Below are positions 9,259 through 17,973 of a DNA stretch of 64,000 nt, in pieces (position 1 is the stretch's first letter; the number at the start of each line of letters is the position of its first letter). A program made the position numbers and the translations under genes. The notes under the pieces are model-generated. The model saw only the letters and a program-made list of their open reading frames with translations. It was not told where the DNA came from and searched no databases. The stretch is from an uncultured Clostridia bacterium. GTDB lineage: Bacteria > Bacillota > Clostridia > TANB77 > CAG-508. Location: the NCBI GenBank assembly GCA_934167175.1, contig CAKPKF010000003.1:53674-117673 (forward strand), in the 5' to 3' direction.

Positions 9259-10800
9259 CTATTTTGCATATTCAATTACTCTTGTTTCTCTAATTAAATT
9301 AACTTTTATTTGACCTGGATATTCCATTTCATTTTCAACTCTTTTAGCAATTTCTCTTGACATTAAAGTCATTTCATTATCATCTATTTTGTCTGGTTTT
9401 ACAATTATTCTTATTTCTCTACCAGCTTGAATAGCAAATGATTTTTCAACACCGTCGAATGAATCTGCTATTTCTTCTAGTTTTTCCAATCTCTTTATGT
9501 ATGCTTCTAATGTTTCTCTTCTTGCTCCTGGTCTTGATGCTGATATAGCATCTGCTGCTTGTACTAATACAGCATCTATTGTTTTTGGTTCAACATCTCC
9601 ATGGTGTGCTTCTACAGCATTTATTACTAATTCATTTTCTTTATATTTTTTTAGTACATCTACACCAATTTGAACATGCGTACCTTCCATATCATGGTCA
9701 AGTGCTTTTCCTATATCATGTAATAATCCTGCTCTTCTTGCTATTTTAGAATCCAATCCTAATTCTTCTGCCATTATTCTTGCTAAATTAGAAACTTCAA
9801 TTGAATGATTTAGAACATTTTGCCCATAACTTGTTCTGTATCTTAATTTTCCAATTAGTTTTACCAAGTCTGGATTTAATCCTACAACGCCTGTTTCTAA
9901 TAATGCTCTTTCGCCTTCTTCTTTTATTTTTTCTGCAATTTCTTCCTTCGCCTTTTCTACCATTTCTTCGATTTTAGCTGGATGAATTCTTCCATCATCT
10001 ATAAGTTTTTCTAGAGCTAATTTAGCAACTTCTCTTCTAAGTGGATCAAATCCTGAGATAATTACAGCTTCTGGTGTATCATCAATTATTAAATCTATAC
10101 CAGTTAATGTTTCTAAAGCTTTTATATTTCTACCTTCTCTACCTATAATTCTTCCTTTCATATCATCATTTGGAAGAGATACAATTGATACAGTTGTTTC
10201 AGATGTATGGTCTGCTGCACATTTTTGTATAGCATAACTAACAATTTCTCTTGCATTTTTGTTTGCATCCTCTTTTGCCTTTTCTTCTAATTCTCTAATA
10301 AGAGTAGCTTTTTCTTTTTTTATTTGCTTTTCTACTTCACTTAATAAGTGTTTTTTAGCTTCATCTACTGTTAGTCCTGCAATTCTCTGTAATTCTTGTA
10401 GTTGTTTTTCAACTACATCATCTAATTCTTTTTTTCTAACATCAATTTCATTGTGTTTTTTCTCTAAGTCTTTTTCTTTACGTTCATATGTTTCTGAACG
10501 TTTTTCTAAAGCTTCTTCTTTTTGTATAATTCTTCTTTCCTGTACTTTTATTTCGCCTCTTCTTTCCTTAATCTCCTTATCTAAATCTGTTCTTGCATTC
10601 ATAATTTCTTCTTTTGCTTTAAATATTTCTTCTTTTTTTATGTTTTCAGCATCTTTTTTTGCTACTTCTAACATTTTTCTTACTTCTACTTCTGCACTAC
10701 CTATTTTAGATTCAGCAATTCTTTTTCTAATTGTAATTCCAACTGGTACAAAAATTGCTCCTGAGATTAGAACTGTGGCGATAATGATTATTACTGTCAT
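9259..10800 (-). CDS. rny: Ribonuclease Y
   Basis: RNase Y, the membrane-anchored endoribonuclease that starts mRNA decay in Firmicutes. The 513-residue protein has an N-terminal membrane helix (VIIIIATVLISGAIFVP), a long charged coiled coil (about 30-200), a KH domain (GRIIGREGRNIKALE at about 220), and an HD domain with GLLHDIGKALDHD and AVEAHHGD. The C-terminal GREIRIIVKP block is also typical. An ATG at 10806 also fits, but the GAGGTG site is too close to it, so the ATG at 10800 is more likely. It is a single-gene unit with its own terminator. Length agrees with the family (about 515-520). Confidence 0.97.
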   Translation of the reverse strand: MTVIIIIATVLISGAIFVPVGITIRKRIAESKIGSAEVEVRKMLEVAKKDAENIKKEEIFKAKEEIMNARTDLDKEIKERRGEIKVQERRIIQKEEALEKRSETYERKEKDLEKKHNEIDVRKKELDDVVEKQLQELQRIAGLTVDEAKKHLLSEVEKQIKKEKATLIRELEEKAKEDANKNAREIVSYAIQKCAADHTSETTVSIVSLPNDDMKGRIIGREGRNIKALETLTGIDLIIDDTPEAVIISGFDPLRREVAKLALEKLIDDGRIHPAKIEEMVEKAKEEIAEKIKEEGERALLETGVVGLNPDLVKLIGKLRYRTSYGQNVLNHSIEVSNLARIMAEELGLDSKIARRAGLLHDIGKALDHDMEGTHVQIGVDVLKKYKENELVINAVEAHHGDVEPKTIDAVLVQAADAISASRPGARRETLEAYIKRLEKLEEIADSFDGVEKSFAIQAGREIRIIVKPDKIDDNEMTLMSREIAKRVENEMEYPGQIKVNLIRETRVIEYAK

Positions 10801-10978
10801 AATCATACACCTCTTTCTATTTAATTTTCAATGTTCGATAAATATATATAACTAATTCTTTTTTTAGAATATATTTTAACTTACTATCTTATTTTATATG
10901 TATTATTGTAAACTGTCAAGTAAGTATTATTATTTTATGTAATTTTTTCACCACAAATTCTTTTCTCTCAAAAAGCTA

Positions 10979-11641
10979 CTACATTTTTAATTCTTTTATT
11001 ACTTTTGAATAATCTTTCTCAGAAATTATTGCACTTCCACTTACTAATATACTAGCTCCTGCATTTTTTACAAAATCTGCTGTTTCTAAATTTATTCCTC
11101 CATCTACTTCAATATCAAAATCTAATAATTGGTTTTCTATATATTTTTTATTTAAATATTCTACTTTTTTTACTGTATCTTTTATAAGTTGCTGTCCACC
11201 TTTACCTGGTTCTACTGTCATCACTAAAACTAAATGTATATATGGTAAATACTCTTCTATTTCAGATATATCTGTATTTGGCTTTACAGATATCCCAACT
11301 CTTATATTGTGTTCTTTTATTAATTTTATAATATTCATTATTTCATTTTTATTTTTTATAGCTTCTATGTGAAATGTTATTATATTAGGTTTTAATGATA
11401 TATATTCTAATACATTTTCTTTTACATCATTAACCATTAAATGAATATCTAATGGTAAATTTGATATACTCTTTATTTGCTCTGTGAACCTCATCATTTT
11501 TTCTCTTGTATCATTTTTAACAAATTTTCCATCCATAACATCTATATGAAAATAGTCTGTTTTAGCTGTCTCCAAATTATAGAATACTTTTATAGATTCT
11601 TCTTCGTTTACAGATAGTATTGATGTTGAAACTTCTACCAC
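10979..11641 (-). CDS. rpe: Ribulose-phosphate 3-epimerase
   Basis: A 220-residue TIM-barrel epimerase interconverting ribulose 5-phosphate and xylulose 5-phosphate in the pentose phosphate pathway. Motifs: STSILS at the N-terminus, YFHIDVMDGKFV with catalytic Asp, LDIHLMV, MTVEPGKGGQ and DIEVDGGI with the second catalytic Asp, SASIL-like phosphate loop ASILVSGSAI. An open frame extends to 11686, but those codons lie within rsgA; the GTG at 11641, behind GGGAGG and overlapping the rsgA stop by seven bases, gives the expected N-terminus. The overlap shows translational coupling to rsgA, the standard Firmicute order. Confidence 0.95.
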   Translation of the reverse strand: MVEVSTSILSVNEEESIKVFYNLETAKTDYFHIDVMDGKFVKNDTREKMMRFTEQIKSISNLPLDIHLMVNDVKENVLEYISLKPNIITFHIEAIKNKNEIMNIIKLIKEHNIRVGISVKPNTDISEIEEYLPYIHLVLVMTVEPGKGGQQLIKDTVKKVEYLNKKYIENQLLDFDIEVDGGINLETADFVKNAGASILVSGSAIISEKDYSKVIKELKM

Positions 11642-12519
11642 TTTTTTCTTTCCTCCCTTTGCTTTAATTCTTGATAAATTTTGCAAAATCTATCATATCT
11701 TTCTGTATTAATTTTTTCTTCTTTAATTGCTTCTTTTATACCACAATTTTCTTCTTTTATATGTGTGCATCCTACAAATTCACAATTTTTTATTTCATTT
11801 TTCATCTCTTTAAAATATATTGCTAAATTTTTACTTTCTATCTCTTCTATTGAAAATGTTGAAAATCCTGGTGTATCTGCTATATATGTATTTTCGTTAA
11901 TTTCATATAACTTTGTAGCTGTTGTTGTGTTTTTACCTCTTTTATTTTTTTTGCTTATTTCCCCTTCTTGTGTCATTTCATTTTCAAATATTGCATTTAT
12001 TAAAGTAGATTTTCCTACTCCTGAATTACCTGAAAATGCATTAATATTATTTTCTAATGTTTTTCGTAATTCTTTTATTCCTGTTTTTGCTTTAGCATCT
12101 GTTTCTATAACTACATAACCAATTTTTTCATAAATATTTTTTATTTCTTTAAATTTGTGTTCTTTATCTAAATCTGTTTTATTTAGCACAATTACAGCAT
12201 TCACTCCTAAATATTCTGCAAATGCTAATTGCTTATCCAACATTAATAAATCTGGTTTTGGATGTTTACTTGATACCACTAATACTAATTGAGATATATT
12301 TGCAAGTTTAGGTCTTTTTACATATATCTTTCTTCCTACTACTTCTTCTATTACTGCTTTTTTTTCTTGTTCATTTATCAATTCCAGTTTAACATTATCA
12401 CCAACAACAGGTTTTATATCACTTTGTTTCAGTTTTCCTCTTGCAGTCGCTTCATATATTGTATTTTCAATCTTTACTCTATATAAATTTGCAATATTTT
12501 CTATTATTACTCCTTGCAT
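11635..12519 (-). CDS. rsgA: Ribosome small-subunit-dependent GTPase A
   Basis: A 294-residue circularly permuted GTPase that assists late 30S maturation. The order of motifs is the permuted one: N-terminal OB domain (about 1-65), G4 LNKTDL, then G1 SGNSGVGKSTL, switch region KRGKNTTTATKLYE and G3 DTPGFS, followed by a C-terminal zinc-binding motif (C-x4-C-x-H-x5-C, seen as CEFVGCTHIKEENCG). AAGGAGGT precedes the ATG. It lies in the conserved prkC-rsgA-rpe block, though a terminator hairpin separates it from prkC. Confidence 0.97.
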   Translation of the reverse strand: MQGVIIENIANLYRVKIENTIYEATARGKLKQSDIKPVVGDNVKLELINEQEKKAVIEEVVGRKIYVKRPKLANISQLVLVVSSKHPKPDLLMLDKQLAFAEYLGVNAVIVLNKTDLDKEHKFKEIKNIYEKIGYVVIETDAKAKTGIKELRKTLENNINAFSGNSGVGKSTLINAIFENEMTQEGEISKKNKRGKNTTTATKLYEINENTYIADTPGFSTFSIEEIESKNLAIYFKEMKNEIKNCEFVGCTHIKEENCGIKEAIKEEKINTERYDRFCKIYQELKQREERKKW

Positions 12520-12535
12520 TGTACCTCCTTTTAGT

Positions 12536-12564
12536 TAAAAAGAATGGAAAACTCCATTCTTTTT
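12536..12564 (-). terminator. Terminator between prkC and rsgA
   Basis: A 12-bp perfect stem (12536-12547 with 12553-12564) with a five-base loop and a T-run on the minus strand. It should end or reduce transcription from prkC before rsgA. Confidence 0.82.
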
Positions 12565-12577
12565 AATCTTAATAACT

Positions 12578-14548
12578 TTATTCGGCAGTATATGAACTTG
12601 TATTACTATAAACTAAAGTATATCCACCATCATTTTTCAAAACTCCATCTATATATACTTTTACTGTTGTTGTTCCTGTTCCTTTTGCATTTCCAGCTGA
12701 TATTGATGTCTCAGAAGCTTTTACAGATTGCGAATATATTGTATCATCTCCAACTTTAACTTCAAGTTTAACTGTTTTCTCTTTTTTCTCTTCTGTATCG
12801 TTTGCTGATGATTTTTCGTATATATCTCCATCTAACAATGATTTTACATTAACTTTAATTGGTACTGTTTTTACTTCTGCCAATTTATTTACAGTAATTG
12901 TTATTTCTGTTCCTTTTTCTACTGTTTTTCCTTCTTCTAAACTCTGTTTTATAACAACTCCATTATCTTTAGAAGTATCTTCTGATGTTGTAACAGTAAC
13001 TGCAAATCCTAGGCTTTGTAATGTTTTCTTAGCTTCTTCTTGAGTTTTACCTATAACACTTGGTACTTTAGATTTCTCAGTTCCTGTGCTTACATGTATT
13101 TTCACTGTTTCTCCTGATTTAACTTCCGTATTTGGATTTGTGTCTTGACTTATAACATATCCTTCTTCTACTTTTTTGCTTGTTTCTTCTATTACATCTG
13201 GTACTAAATTTAATTCTTCTAATGCTTTTATAGCTTCTTCTTTTGTCATTCCAGATACTTTTGGAACTTTTACTACTTCTTGTCCTTTACTTAATATTAC
13301 TTTCATTGTAGTTTTTTCTTTTATCTTAAAGTTTTCTGAATATGTTGGATCTTGTGAAATTATATATCCTGCTGGTACTTCATCATCAAATTCCTCTGAA
13401 GTAACTTCAAATCGTAAATTTGATTCTTTAACAAGACTTTCCGCTTCTTCTTTTTTCATTCCTACTAAGTTTGGAATTTGAACTTCTTTTACTTTAAAAA
13501 GTTCTGTAGCAGCATATGTTATTCCTATTGTTAATATAAATAGTAATATTCCACCTAAAAAGAATGACATTACTTTATGATTTTTTACGAATTTTTTGAA
13601 CTTTCCTTCTTTTTTATTTCCTGATTCTTCTTCATTTTCAGGTTTATTTGCATTATACATAGTTGGCACTACTTGTGTATTGAAATTGTTTTCTTCATTC
13701 GCTATAGTTACAAAATCTCCATCTGGATTTTTCAATGCTAAGCTCAGATCTTTAAGCATTTCACTAGCTGTATTATATCTTAAATTTGCATCTTTTTGCA
13801 TTGCTTTCATTATTATTTTATTTACTGATCTTGGTATTGCTGGATTCATCTCTATTGGTTCTTTAGGTTGTTCTTGCATATGTTTTAATGCAATTGACAC
13901 TGGTGTATCTGCGTCAAATGGTACTTTTCCTGTTAACATTTCATACATTACTACACCTAAAGAATATAAATCTGATTTTGCATCTGTATATCCTCCTCTT
14001 GCATGTTCTGGCGAAAAATAATGTACAGATCCGATTGTTGTACCAAAAGCTGTTATTGTAGAATTAGAAACTGCTTTTGCTATTCCAAAGTCAGTTACTT
14101 TAGCTATTCCATCTTCTGTAATTATTATATTATGTGGTTTTATATCTCTATGTACTATATTGTTTTTATGAGCTGTTTCTAAAGCTGATGCAATTTGTAT
14201 TGATATATTTACTGCCCATTTCCAAGTTAATATTCCTTCTTCATTTATTATTTGTTTTAATGTTCTTCCTTGTATAAGTTCCATTACTATGTAATATAAA
14301 TCGCCTTCATTTCCTACATCATATATAGATACTATATTAGGATGTGTAAGACTTGCAGCTGCTTGTGCCTCTATCCTAAACCTTTTAATAAATTCTTCAT
14401 CTGTTGTGAATTCATCTCTTAATACTTTTATTGCTACAAATCTATTCAAAACATGGCATTTAGCTTTATACACTGTTGCCATACCACCATTTCCTATCTT
14501 TTTTATTATTTCGTATCTATTTCCTATCATTTTACCTTCTAAATTCAT
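12578..14548 (-). CDS. prkC: PASTA-domain serine/threonine protein kinase
   Basis: A 656-residue membrane kinase of the PrkC/Stk1/IreK family that senses cell-wall fragments and controls envelope homeostasis and spore germination in relatives. The Hanks-type kinase domain fills residues 1-275: glycine loop IGNGGMATVYKA, FVAIKVL, catalytic HRDIKPHNI, DFGIAKAV and the GTTIGSVHYFSPEHARG activation segment. A membrane helix at about 330-355 (FFLGGILLFILTIGITYAA) is followed by three extracellular PASTA repeats (starting near VQIPNLVG, VVKVPKVSG and KSKVPSVIG) and a Ser/Thr-rich beta-type tail of about 100 residues. It lies 46 bases after prpC, its phosphatase; its likely substrate IreB is encoded at 43940-44197. 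Confidence 0.97.
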   Translation of the reverse strand: MNLEGKMIGNRYEIIKKIGNGGMATVYKAKCHVLNRFVAIKVLRDEFTTDEEFIKRFRIEAQAAASLTHPNIVSIYDVGNEGDLYYIVMELIQGRTLKQIINEEGILTWKWAVNISIQIASALETAHKNNIVHRDIKPHNIIITEDGIAKVTDFGIAKAVSNSTITAFGTTIGSVHYFSPEHARGGYTDAKSDLYSLGVVMYEMLTGKVPFDADTPVSIALKHMQEQPKEPIEMNPAIPRSVNKIIMKAMQKDANLRYNTASEMLKDLSLALKNPDGDFVTIANEENNFNTQVVPTMYNANKPENEEESGNKKEGKFKKFVKNHKVMSFFLGGILLFILTIGITYAATELFKVKEVQIPNLVGMKKEEAESLVKESNLRFEVTSEEFDDEVPAGYIISQDPTYSENFKIKEKTTMKVILSKGQEVVKVPKVSGMTKEEAIKALEELNLVPDVIEETSKKVEEGYVISQDTNPNTEVKSGETVKIHVSTGTEKSKVPSVIGKTQEEAKKTLQSLGFAVTVTTSEDTSKDNGVVIKQSLEEGKTVEKGTEITITVNKLAEVKTVPIKVNVKSLLDGDIYEKSSANDTEEKKEKTVKLEVKVGDDTIYSQSVKASETSISAGNAKGTGTTTVKVYIDGVLKNDGGYTLVYSNTSSYTAE

Positions 14549-14594
14549 AAAAAATCGCTCCCTTATAAAAATATACCATTTTGTCTATTTTTTA

Positions 14595-15332
14595 TTATTG
14601 TTCTGTGTTGTCCAATATAATAACTGTTATATTGTCATATCCGCCTAAATCATTTGCTCTTTCTATTAATTTTTCATGTGCTACTTCAGTATTTTCTTTT
14701 ACTATATTATATATTTCATCATCTCTAACCATATTTGTTAATCCATCTGTTGTCATTACTATAATATCGCCTTTCAAAAAACCTCTTACCATTAAATCTG
14801 GTTCAACATTAGCATAACATCCTAATGCCCTTGTTATCATGTTCTTTTTAGGATGATTATATGCTTCTTCTCTAGTTATAGTTCCATCTCTTACTAAGTC
14901 TTCTACATAACTATGGTCTCTTGTTAATTTTCTTATTATATTTTTTCTTATCCTATATATTCTGCTATCTCCTACATGTCCAATATATGCTCTATTATTA
15001 TATATTAGACATACTTCTATTGTAGTACCCATTCCTTCTAATTCTTGAATTTCTTTTGATTTATTAAATACTACTGTATTAGCATATTGTATAGAATTTT
15101 TTATTAATTCTAACATTTCTTCTTTATTATTTAATTCAATTTTTTCTATATTATTGTTTATGTATTCTTTTACAGAAACACTTGCTAGAGAACTTGCTAC
15201 TTCTCCTCCTTTGTATCCTCCCATTCCATCTGCAACTATGAATATTTTATATTTTTCGTTGTCAGACAAAGATATATAATCTTGGTTCATTTCTCTTGCT
15301 TTTCCAATGTCTGATTTAGCATAAACTTTCAT
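14595..15332 (-). CDS. prpC: PP2C-family protein phosphatase
   Basis: A 245-residue PPM/PP2C phosphatase that removes phosphates placed by PrkC. Metal-binding motifs are visible: KSDIGKAREMNQD, VADGMGGYKGGEVAS, IGHVGDSRIYRI, RDHSYVEDLV, TTDGLTN and GGYDNITVII. The frame is open to 15380, but the upstream part overlaps the end of rlmN; the ATG at 15332 has GAGGTGG six bases upstream and gives the family-like N-terminus MKVYAKSD. The gene follows rlmN by 11 bases and precedes prkC, the classical rlmN-prpC-prkC order. Confidence 0.96.
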   Translation of the reverse strand: MKVYAKSDIGKAREMNQDYISLSDNEKYKIFIVADGMGGYKGGEVASSLASVSVKEYINNNIEKIELNNKEEMLELIKNSIQYANTVVFNKSKEIQELEGMGTTIEVCLIYNNRAYIGHVGDSRIYRIRKNIIRKLTRDHSYVEDLVRDGTITREEAYNHPKKNMITRALGCYANVEPDLMVRGFLKGDIIVMTTDGLTNMVRDDEIYNIVKENTEVAHEKLIERANDLGGYDNITVIILDNTEQ

Positions 15333-15343
15333 TAAAATCCACC

Positions 15344-16369
15344 TCAGCTTTTCAAGTTTTTTCTTCTTAATTGCCCACATGCTGCATCTATATCTGAGCC
15401 CAATTCTCTTCTTATTGTAGCAACTATTCCGTTTTTATTAAGATAATCTCTAAATCTTATTATGTTTTCATTTGTACTTTGTGTAAATTTTCCGTTTTCT
15501 ATTTCATTTATTGGTATTAAATTAACATGACAAAGCATTCCTTTTAGTAGTCTTACCAATTTTTCTGCATCTTTTAAGTTATCATTATCTCCTTTTGCTA
15601 AGGCATATTCGAATGAAATCCTTTTATTAGTTTTTTCTATATAATATTTACATGCTTTCATTAATTCTTCTATATTGTAAGCATTGTTTATAGGCATCAT
15701 TTCACTTCTTTTTTCGTTGGTTGTACTATGTAAAGAAATAGACAATGTACATTGCATTTTTCTGTCTGCTAATTCATATATTTTAGGAACTATTCCGCTT
15801 GTTGATATACTTATATGTCTTGCTCCTATATTTAGCCCTTTTTGATTATTTATAATCTTTATAGCATTCATTACATTATCATAATTATCTAATGGTTCAC
15901 CTATTCCCATAAATACTATATTAGATATTCTAATATTTTCGTCTTTCTGAACAGCTAATATTTGTTCTACTATTTCTCCAGAAGTTAAATTTCTTACAAA
16001 AGGTATGCCTGTTGATGCACAAAATTTGCACCCCATTTTGCAACCTACTTGTGAAGATACGCAAATAGTCTTTCCATGTTTGTATTCCATTAACACTGTT
16101 TCTATAGCATTTCCATCTAATATGTCAAATAGATATTTTATTGTATTGTCTTTTGATTTCTGTTTTTTTAAAATTTTAAAATTTTCCATTGTAAAATTTT
16201 TCTTTAGTTTTTCTCTTAATTCAATTGATAGATTAGTCATTTCATCAAATGTATTTACTTGTGATACATATAGCCATTCAAAAACTTGATTTGCTCTATA
16301 TGCTTTTTCTCCAAGTTCTATAAATTCTTGCTTTAATTCTTCTAAATCATAATCTTTAATATTTTTCAT
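15344..16369 (-). CDS. rlmN: 23S rRNA (adenine2503-C2)-methyltransferase
   Basis: A 341-residue radical SAM enzyme that methylates A2503 of 23S rRNA (and A37 of some tRNAs). The radical SAM cluster motif CKMGCKFCAS is present, with the preceding CVSSQVGC containing a conserved cysteine, the FMGIGEPLDNYDNV block, HISISTSGIVP, SLHSTTNEKRSEMMP and the C-terminal RRELGSDIDAACGQLR with the second catalytic cysteine. Start ATG at 16369 has AAAGAG upstream. Length and motif set are complete. Confidence 0.97.
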   Translation of the reverse strand: MKNIKDYDLEELKQEFIELGEKAYRANQVFEWLYVSQVNTFDEMTNLSIELREKLKKNFTMENFKILKKQKSKDNTIKYLFDILDGNAIETVLMEYKHGKTICVSSQVGCKMGCKFCASTGIPFVRNLTSGEIVEQILAVQKDENIRISNIVFMGIGEPLDNYDNVMNAIKIINNQKGLNIGARHISISTSGIVPKIYELADRKMQCTLSISLHSTTNEKRSEMMPINNAYNIEELMKACKYYIEKTNKRISFEYALAKGDNDNLKDAEKLVRLLKGMLCHVNLIPINEIENGKFTQSTNENIIRFRDYLNKNGIVATIRRELGSDIDAACGQLRRKNLKS

Positions 16370-16471
16370 AAAAAACTCTTTTCAAATTATATTTTTTTCT
16401 ATTTTACTTTATACCATAAGTTTCAATTTTTTTCAATTACTTTTGTATTTTTCTTTTTTATTCAAAACTCC

Positions 16472-16500
16472 TTGCTTTTTCTTCAAATGTGTGTTACACT
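16472..16500 (+). promoter_or_regulatory. Likely promoter of rpmB
   Basis: TTGCTT at 16472-16477, a 17-base spacer and TACACT at 16495-16500, 45 bases before the rpmB start. The boxes each deviate slightly from consensus. Confidence 0.55.
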
Positions 16501-16544
16501 TATCAATAGTCATATTTAATAACAAAACAGGAGGTGCAGTTTTT

Positions 16545-16742
16545 ATGGCAAAATGTTCAGTTTGTGAAAAAACTTTAGGTCATGGAAATAAACTTAGCAT
16601 TACTCGTTCACATATCAGTAAAAGAACTAGCAGAACTTGGAAACCAAATTTAAGAAGCGTTAAAGTAATGGTAGATGGTCAACCAAAAAGAGTTCATGTA
16701 TGTGCTAAGTGTTTACGTAACGGAAAAGTTGAAAGAGCTTAA
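16545..16742 (+). CDS. rpmB: 50S ribosomal protein L28
   Basis: A 65-residue L28 protein. The start is the ATG at 16545 (MAKCSVCEKT), with GGAGGTG ten bases before; the open frame continues upstream but only through leader sequence. Two zinc-binding CxxC motifs are kept (CSVC and CAKC), and GHGNKLSITRSHISKRT with SVKVMVDGQPKRVHVC is typical. It diverges from rlmN and is followed directly by a terminator. Divergence of rpmB from this kinase block is common in clostridia. Confidence 0.97.
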   Translation: MAKCSVCEKTLGHGNKLSITRSHISKRTSRTWKPNLRSVKVMVDGQPKRVHVCAKCLRNGKVERA

Positions 16743-16752
16743 TAAAAAAATC

Positions 16753-16777
16753 AAGTAGGTATTACCTACTTTTTTTC
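16753..16777 (+). terminator. Terminator after rpmB
   Basis: An 8-bp stem (16753-16760 with 16764-16771), three-base loop and seven-base T-run. A-runs on the other side allow it to serve spoVM on the minus strand too. Confidence 0.8.
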
Positions 16778-16784
16778 ATATGTA

Positions 16785-16859
16785 TTAATCTTTTATTCCA
16801 AATATAAATTTTACTATGCCTCTTAGGCATTTAGGCACTTTTTTCACAACTATTGTCAT
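16785..16859 (-). CDS. spoVM: Stage V sporulation protein M (24 residues)
   Basis: A 24-codon gene, reading MTIVVKKVPKCLRGIVKFIF plus GIKD. It aligns along its whole length with SpoVM, the tiny amphipathic helix that recognises the curved forespore membrane and anchors SpoIVA in the spore coat base; the Lys-x-Pro-Lys-x-x-x-Gly-Ile-Val pattern is kept. The ATG at 16859 follows AAAGGAGAG with an eight-base spacer. An open frame in the same phase extends further upstream to 16997, but that part crosses another gene. It is downstream of a 49-aa membrane protein gene on the same strand. Recognition rests on a short motif, but size, context and binding site agree. Confidence 0.85.
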   Translation of the reverse strand: MTIVVKKVPKCLRGIVKFIFGIKD

Positions 16860-16879
16860 TTTACCACTCTCCTTTTTAT

Positions 16880-17029
16880 TTAACATGCTAACCAAATTAA
16901 CCCAATTGCTACAATTCCTACTCCAAATATAAATAGCCAACCAGATATAGGAAGTAATAATACTAATAATACTCCAAGCCCTAGTCCAATTAAACACACA
17001 CCTAAAGTCTTTTTTAAAAGTCCTAACAT
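16880..17029 (-). CDS. Small membrane protein, 49 residues
   Basis: An open frame with ATG at 17027-17029, a strong ribosome binding site (GAGGAGGT, ten bases upstream) and 49 codons. The product begins MLGLLKKTLG and is otherwise hydrophobic, with two short membrane segments rich in Leu, Gly, Val and Ile and a C-terminal LAC. I do not recognise a named family, although short Gly/Leu-rich membrane proteins of this size are common in spore-formers. It ends 20 bases before the spoVM start, so the two are likely co-transcribed, which points to expression in sporulation (inference). Confidence 0.72.
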   Translation of the reverse strand: MLGLLKKTLGVCLIGLGLGVLLVLLLPISGWLFIFGVGIVAIGLIWLAC

Positions 17030-17085
17030 AATATCTTACCTCCTCTTATTTTATTATATTAAATTTATAAAAAAAGGTGATAATA

Positions 17086-17730
17086 ATGAATTTAAAGAAA
17101 CAAGAAATAATAGAAATAATTAATACTTTAAATACTACATATCCAGATGCAAAATGTAGTTTAGATTTTACAACTCCATTTGAATTGGTAGTAGCTGTTA
17201 TGCTTTCTGCTCAATGTACAGATGAACGAGTTAATAAAACTACTCCTACTATCTTTAAAGACTATAAAACTCCAGAAGATTTTGCAAATATAGATATATC
17301 TGTATTAGAAAAACTTATTCATCCTTGTGGATTTTATAAGAATAAATCAAAAAATATTATAGCATGTGCAAAAAAAATCGTATCTGATTTTAATGGATGT
17401 GTTCCAAATACTATGAATGAATTATTAACATTGCCTGGTATTGGTAGAAAAAGTGCTAATGTTATTTTATTAGAAGTTTTTGGAATAGCTAATGGTGTTG
17501 CAGTAGATACACACGCAAAACGATTAGCCAATAGGATTGGTTTTTCAAATGAAACTGCTCCTGAAAAAATTGAAATGGACTTAATTGAATTAATTCCAAA
17601 TGAATACTTAAAAGATGTAAACCATTTATTCATGTACCATGGTAGAAATATATGTACAGCAAGAAACCCAAAATGCAATAGTTGTCCTATTTATAAATAT
17701 TGTAAAAATCCATGTATAAATACTAAATAA
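17086..17730 (+). CDS. nth: Endonuclease III
   Basis: A 214-residue DNA glycosylase/AP lyase removing oxidised pyrimidines. Visible: MLSAQCTDERVNKTTP, the helix-hairpin-helix LPGIGRKSANVIL with the catalytic Lys, VAVDTHAKRLANRIG with the catalytic Asp, and the C-terminal [4Fe-4S] motif C-x6-C-x2-C-x5-C (CTARNPKCNSCPIYKYC). The frame is open from a GTG at 17077, but AAAGGTGAT sits best for the ATG at 17086. The next small gene follows after 31 bases in the same direction. Confidence 0.97.
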   Translation: MNLKKQEIIEIINTLNTTYPDAKCSLDFTTPFELVVAVMLSAQCTDERVNKTTPTIFKDYKTPEDFANIDISVLEKLIHPCGFYKNKSKNIIACAKKIVSDFNGCVPNTMNELLTLPGIGRKSANVILLEVFGIANGVAVDTHAKRLANRIGFSNETAPEKIEMDLIELIPNEYLKDVNHLFMYHGRNICTARNPKCNSCPIYKYCKNPCINTK

Positions 17731-17761
17731 TTAGAAATACTATTTATAAAGAGGTGATATT

Positions 17762-17899
17762 TTGACAAATATAAATTGTTCTTCTAACTGTGTTTATCAA
17801 AAAGATGGTAAATGTTCTTTAGAAAAGGTTTCATCTCAAATTGTAACACCTAATTCAAATTGTGCTTATTTTTTATCTAAAACTAATTCTAGTAAATAG
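17762..17899 (+). CDS. Small cysteine-motif protein, 45 residues
   Basis: A 45-codon gene starting at a TTG at 17762 behind AGAGGTGATATT. The product MTNINCSSNCVYQKDGKC has the pattern C-x3-C-x7-C near the N-terminus and a fourth Cys in NSNCAYF. This four-cysteine signature resembles a short clostridial family of unknown function that public annotation often mislabels as an enzyme; the cysteines suggest metal or Fe-S binding, which is inference. It lies 31 bases behind nth and before a strong terminator, so it is probably in one transcript with nth. Confidence 0.75.
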   Translation: MTNINCSSNCVYQKDGKCSLEKVSSQIVTPNSNCAYFLSKTNSSK

Positions 17900-17919
17900 C
17901 ATTATTTAATTGGGTAGTA

Positions 17920-17962
17920 AAAAGTAAGTAGTGTTTATTTTATATAAATACTACTTACTTTT
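17920..17962. terminator. Bidirectional terminator
   Basis: An 18-bp stem (17920-17937 with 17945-17962) with one G-U pair, between the converging genes 17762-17899 and 17974-19032. Confidence 0.87.
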
Positions 17963-17973
17963 TAAATTTGAAC

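Noticed and set aside
16785..16997. A 70-residue frame containing the SpoVM segment
   Set aside because: Its upstream part lies inside the 49-aa membrane gene in another frame; the ATG at 16859 has its own strong binding site.
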